Assembly (NCBI GenBank): GCA_963730225.1
Contig: CAVSQX010000001.1
Coordinates: 496,001-560,000 of the forward strand
Reading direction: 5' to 3'
From: CAVSQX01 sp963730225
Lineage (GTDB): Bacteria > Planctomycetota > Phycisphaerae > Tepidisphaerales > Tepidisphaeraceae
DNA: 64,000 nucleotides
Shown: piece after piece, positions 61,280 through 64,000 of the stretch
Layout of the letters: the number at the start of each line of letters is the position of its first letter
How positions within the stretch are numbered: the stretch's first letter is position 1
Program-made: the position numbers and the translations under genes
Notes under the pieces: generated by a model
What the model was told of the DNA's origin: nothing
Seen by the model: the letters and a program-made list of their open reading frames with translations, nothing else
The model's database searches: none

Positions 61280-63508
61280 TTAGTGTGCAAGGGATAGGAT
61301 CATGGCGCTGGCGACTCCTATTGCAACAGCGGAGATTAAGAGCGTGACATAGAAACGAATTCGGCCGCTCTCGGAGAGACGAACGGCAGCGCCGAAATCG
61401 GCGGCGAGGGCGGCGACGCCGTTGAACAAACCGTCGATGACGATGCGATCGGTCCAGGCGATCAGAGCGGAAAGTTGGCGGATCATGGCGGCAACGGCGG
61501 CGGCCAAGCCGTCGATCAGGAAATGATCGATCCAGGCGCAGAACGTCGAGAGACCGACGGTGAAGCCGACGAAAACGCTGAAATAGAGCTCGTCGAAAAA
61601 CATGCGTTCGTGGAGCCAGATGCGCAGCCAGCTCAGGGGGGGAAATCGGGTGAGGGAGTTGGCCAAATGCAGGCCGCGGAAATAAATCAGGAAGGCGAAG
61701 GCGAGGCCGAGCAGAAAACCCCAGGGGCCGGGGAAATGCTGGACGATTTGTCGGCCGTGAACCTGCACGAATTGGGCGGCGTTGAGGGGAATCACATCAC
61801 GGGCTTCGATGGGAGATTGATCGGTTGAGGCGGTGGGCCAAACGCTGGAGAAGCCGGCGAAGACGGGATTGAACTGCCGGCAGTAGGCGGTGTTTTCCTG
61901 GAGCGAGCCTTCGAGGAGATCCTGGACGTTCATGAATCTGCCGCTGATGACGGCCAGGACCGCCAGGACGATGAGCGGGCCGGCCATGATGGGGGCTTCA
62001 CGGGCATTGGAGTGTATGCGCGGGTCGCGCGGCTTGCCCCAGAAGGTGAGCATCCAGCAGCGTGCCATGTAGAACGGCGTGAGGAATGCGACCAAAGCGG
62101 GGAGCGTGAAAAGCAGTTGGTAGGCCGAAGGGCGATTGAGCTGATGAGCGAGCGCGGCGAAGGCGGCGGATTGGGAGAGGATCATCTCCTTGCTGTAGTA
62201 GCCGGAGAAACCGACCGAGGCGTAACCGACGCCGGAGATGGCCAAGACGCCGATGAGGAAGGTGATGGCGGTGACGGGAATTTTGTAGAGAAGGCCGCCG
62301 AATTCGGGCATTTCCTGTTCGTGTCCGGCGGCGTGAATGACGCTGCCGGCGCAGAGAAACAGGAGGGCTTTGAAAAAGGCGTGAGTGATGAGGTGGAAGA
62401 GCCCCCCTACCCAACTGCCGACGCCAAGGGCGAGCATCATGTAACCGAGTTGGGAAATGGTGCTGTAGGCGAGAACTTTCTTGATGTCGGTTTGAGCGAC
62501 GGCGATGAGCGCGGACATGGTGAGGGTGATGACGCCGACGATGGCGATGAAGAGCTTGGCGTCGGGAGTGAGGATGGGAAAAATTCGTCCCATCAGATAA
62601 ACGCCGGCGACCACCATGGTGGCGGCGTGGATGAGGGCGGAGACGGGAGTTGGGCCCTCCATGGCGTCGGGAATCCAGACGTGCAGGGGGAATTGCGCGC
62701 TTTTGCCGATGGCCCCGCAGAAGAGGGCGACGCCGGTGACGGTGAGCAGCGTGACGGAAAAGACGGTGCCGTCGGGCAGTGCGATGGGCTGGCCGGAACC
62801 GGCGGAGCCGAGCAGCGTCCAGAGATGAACAAGGGTGAGATTTCCGAGGCGCATGACCAGGATTCCCATTCCGACGAGAAAGCCGACGTCGCCGATGCGA
62901 TTGGTGACGAAGGCCTTGATGGCGGCGTTGGTGGCGGATTTTTTCTCGAACCAGAATCCGATCATGAGATAGGAGCAGAGGCCGACGAGTTCCCAGAAGA
63001 TGAAAATCTGGAGCAGCGTTCCGGAGAGAACCAGGGCGAGCATGGAAAAGCAGAAAAGGCCGAGGTAGGTGAAAAAGCGGGGATAACGATTGTCGTCGCG
63101 CATGTATCCGATGCTGAAAAGGTGCACCAGGGCGGCGATCAGCGTGATCATGGAGAACATGGCGATGGTGAAGCTGTCGATGAAGATGCCGACATCGAGG
63201 TATCCGGGATTGGATTGATCGACGCCGGAGGTTCCGACGGGGAGCCAACGAATCGGGAGGTTGATGGGTCCGCGCTGGAAGCCCCAGTCGCGGTCGAGGT
63301 AGGTGCCTGCGCCGTACCAGGAGATCATGGCAAGAATTGTGCAGACGAAACTGGCGCCGATGAAGGCGGTGGCGACGTAACCGGCCAGAGGCGCGCCCAA
63401 TCGCTTGCCGAGGAACAGCAGCAGGACGAACGCCGTCAAAGGCAGGCCGGTGGCAATGAGAAGCAGGAGAGCGGGGAGCGGCATAGGGGTGTCACGAAGG
63501 CGTGACAT
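61280..63508 (-). CDS. nuoL: NADH-quinone oxidoreductase subunit L
   Basis: Distal antiporter-like subunit with the long lateral helix. The 742-residue product has FIDSFTIAMFSMITLIAALV, FIFWELVGLCSYLMIGFWFE, KSAQFPLHVWIPDAMEGPTP, TDIKKVLAYSTISQLGYMML and FFKALLFLCAGSVIHAAG. It has a C-terminal extension (about 560-742) with the lateral helix and last TM. ATG 63508 shares its A with the nuoK stop (TGATG); ATG 63484 is an alternative 8 codons in. A small hairpin covers the junction. Confidence 0.97.
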   Translation of the reverse strand: MSRLRDTPMPLPALLLLIATGLPLTAFVLLLFLGKRLGAPLAGYVATAFIGASFVCTILAMISWYGAGTYLDRDWGFQRGPINLPIRWLPVGTSGVDQSNPGYLDVGIFIDSFTIAMFSMITLIAALVHLFSIGYMRDDNRYPRFFTYLGLFCFSMLALVLSGTLLQIFIFWELVGLCSYLMIGFWFEKKSATNAAIKAFVTNRIGDVGFLVGMGILVMRLGNLTLVHLWTLLGSAGSGQPIALPDGTVFSVTLLTVTGVALFCGAIGKSAQFPLHVWIPDAMEGPTPVSALIHAATMVVAGVYLMGRIFPILTPDAKLFIAIVGVITLTMSALIAVAQTDIKKVLAYSTISQLGYMMLALGVGSWVGGLFHLITHAFFKALLFLCAGSVIHAAGHEQEMPEFGGLLYKIPVTAITFLIGVLAISGVGYASVGFSGYYSKEMILSQSAAFAALAHQLNRPSAYQLLFTLPALVAFLTPFYMARCWMLTFWGKPRDPRIHSNAREAPIMAGPLIVLAVLAVISGRFMNVQDLLEGSLQENTAYCRQFNPVFAGFSSVWPTASTDQSPIEARDVIPLNAAQFVQVHGRQIVQHFPGPWGFLLGLAFAFLIYFRGLHLANSLTRFPPLSWLRIWLHERMFFDELYFSVFVGFTVGLSTFCAWIDHFLIDGLAAAVAAMIRQLSALIAWTDRIVIDGLFNGVAALAADFGAAVRLSESGRIRFYVTLLISAVAIGVASAMILSLAH
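63490..63507. promoter_or_regulatory. Hairpin at the nuoK-nuoL junction
   Basis: TGTCACG (63490-63496) and CGTGACA (63501-63507) form a perfect 7-bp stem with loop AAGG. It lies inside the first codons of nuoL, between ATG 63508 and ATG 63484, and could tune translation of the second gene. It is also coding if ATG 63508 is used. Confidence 0.45.
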
Positions 63509-63834
63509 CAGCCTTTCAGATTCTGCGCTTTCTCCACATCGATGGTGGCGAAGTTGTTGTAGAAATTGAGGAAGATGGCCAAAGCCACGGCAGCTTCGGC
63601 GGCGGCGATGATGATGATGAAGACGGCGAAAACCTGGCCATCGAGCGCCGGGGAATGGCCGCTCATCGGATAACTGAAGTGGTTGAAGGCGACGAGATTC
63701 ACGTTGGCGGCGTTGAGAATCAACTCGACGCCCATGAGGATGCCGATGGCGTTGCGTTTGAGCAGAATGGTGACCAGGCCGCTACTGAGCAGCAGAGCCG
63801 ACAGGACGAGATAATGATAAAGTCCGATGATCAT
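63508..63834 (-). CDS. nuoK: NADH-quinone oxidoreductase subunit K
   Basis: Small membrane subunit with three TM helices, 108 residues. LVLSALLLSSGLVTILLKRN, AIGILMGVELILNAANVNLV (key Glu) and FAVFIIIIAAAEAAVALAIF (second key Glu) are the family signatures. ATG 63834 overlaps the nuoJ stop by 3 bp. Confidence 0.97.
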   Translation of the reverse strand: MIIGLYHYLVLSALLLSSGLVTILLKRNAIGILMGVELILNAANVNLVAFNHFSYPMSGHSPALDGQVFAVFIIIIAAAEAAVALAIFLNFYNNFATIDVEKAQNLKG

Positions 63835-64000
63835 TGCGGAGGATCCGAAGAGCGACGGCGGCGGGCCAGGTAGGCGGCGCCAATCATGACCGTCAGGAGG
63901 AGAACGCTGATCAATTCAAAGGGAAGCAGATAGTCGCCCAGAAGCGCTTGTCCCAGCGGCGCGACTGGATAGCCGACCGGCGCGACGGGCTTTTGCGAAA
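63831..64000 (-). CDS. nuoJ: NADH-quinone oxidoreductase subunit J, 3' part only
   Basis: The minus-strand frame is open to the window edge and ends at the stop 63831-63833. The visible C-terminus reads PVGYPVAPLGQALLGDYLLP, FELISVLLLTVMIGAAYLAR and RRRSSDPPQ, matching the last TM helix and tail of NuoJ. The start lies beyond base 64000. Placement directly before nuoK confirms it. Confidence 0.9.
   Translation of the reverse strand, partial: SQKPVAPVGYPVAPLGQALLGDYLLPFELISVLLLTVMIGAAYLARRRRSSDPPQ

Noticed and set aside
58145..63505. Long plus-strand frames opposite nuoN, nuoM and nuoL (500-600 codons each)
   Set aside because: Gly/Glu/Asp-rich low-complexity shadows of membrane genes; no ribosome sites or motifs.
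1..64000. tRNA or rRNA genes
   Set aside because: Scanning for T-arm-like GGTTCGAATCC and acceptor stems gave no convincing cloverleaf on either strand; not an exhaustive computation.

Overview
The window is GC-rich bacterial DNA that reads as Planctomycetota, most likely class Phycisphaerae. The taxonomic signs are a HYExAFE-family protein, LEPR-XLL-like N-terminal motifs (LEPLERRDML in a secreted peroxidase, MDRLESRMMFS in a beta-helix protein), a PEP-CTERM tail, a DUF1572 DinB-like protein, and palindromic intergenic repeats with REP-associated tyrosine transposases (RAYTs). Species cannot be named from sequence alone. No tRNA, rRNA or CRISPR array was seen.

Layout. 1-6344: a complete SUF iron-sulfur operon (A-type carrier, sufB, sufC, sufD, a sufS-sufE fusion, sufT), then nnrE and surE. 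7760-10100: a decayed accessory island with an orphan Rhs toxin tip and its frameshifted immunity gene, an Rhs core scrap, a RAYT element with perfect 28-bp terminal repeats, and IS21 remnants. 11147-17571: a nonulosonic-acid glycosylation cluster (DUF115/Maf-like protein, a nucleotidyltransferase / degenerate radical-SAM / SPASM protein, neuA, neuB, neuC), followed by a second RAYT of another family. 18539-21699: a divergent two-component pair, a haem-c-type sensor kinase and a sigma-54 regulator. 21883-30902: a zinc-ribbon protein, a phosphodiesterase, a B12-radical-SAM protein, a fatty-acid hydroxylase, fmt-def and a TPR protein. 31030-38314: rpsT, glycyl-tRNA synthetase, two tandem TMTC-like membrane/TPR proteins and a queuosine mannosyltransferase-like protein.

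38419-50313 is unusual: every gene in it carries at least one frameshift. These are a PEP-CTERM surface protein, a 1000-residue beta-helix protein, the 2-methylcitrate genes prpD, prpC and prpB, a small membrane protein, a beta-ketoacyl synthase and bioB. Catalytic motifs are intact across the breaks, so indel errors in the assembly are at least as likely as true decay. 50310-51726 is a tight operon of three small membrane or exported proteins and a HYExAFE protein feeding into bioB. 51791-58105 holds rsmD, two divergent multi-pass acyltransferases, an animal-type haem peroxidase, a cupredoxin lipoprotein and a DinB-like protein. 58109-64000 is the 3' half of a complex I operon (nuoJ-K-L-M-N, read leftwards).

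The most novel material is the degenerate radical-SAM/SPASM protein inside the nonulosonate cluster, the tandem single-blade exported proteins, the orphan Rhs toxin module with its REP/RAYT neighbours, and a palindromic repeat that has inserted in frame into a ketosynthase gene.
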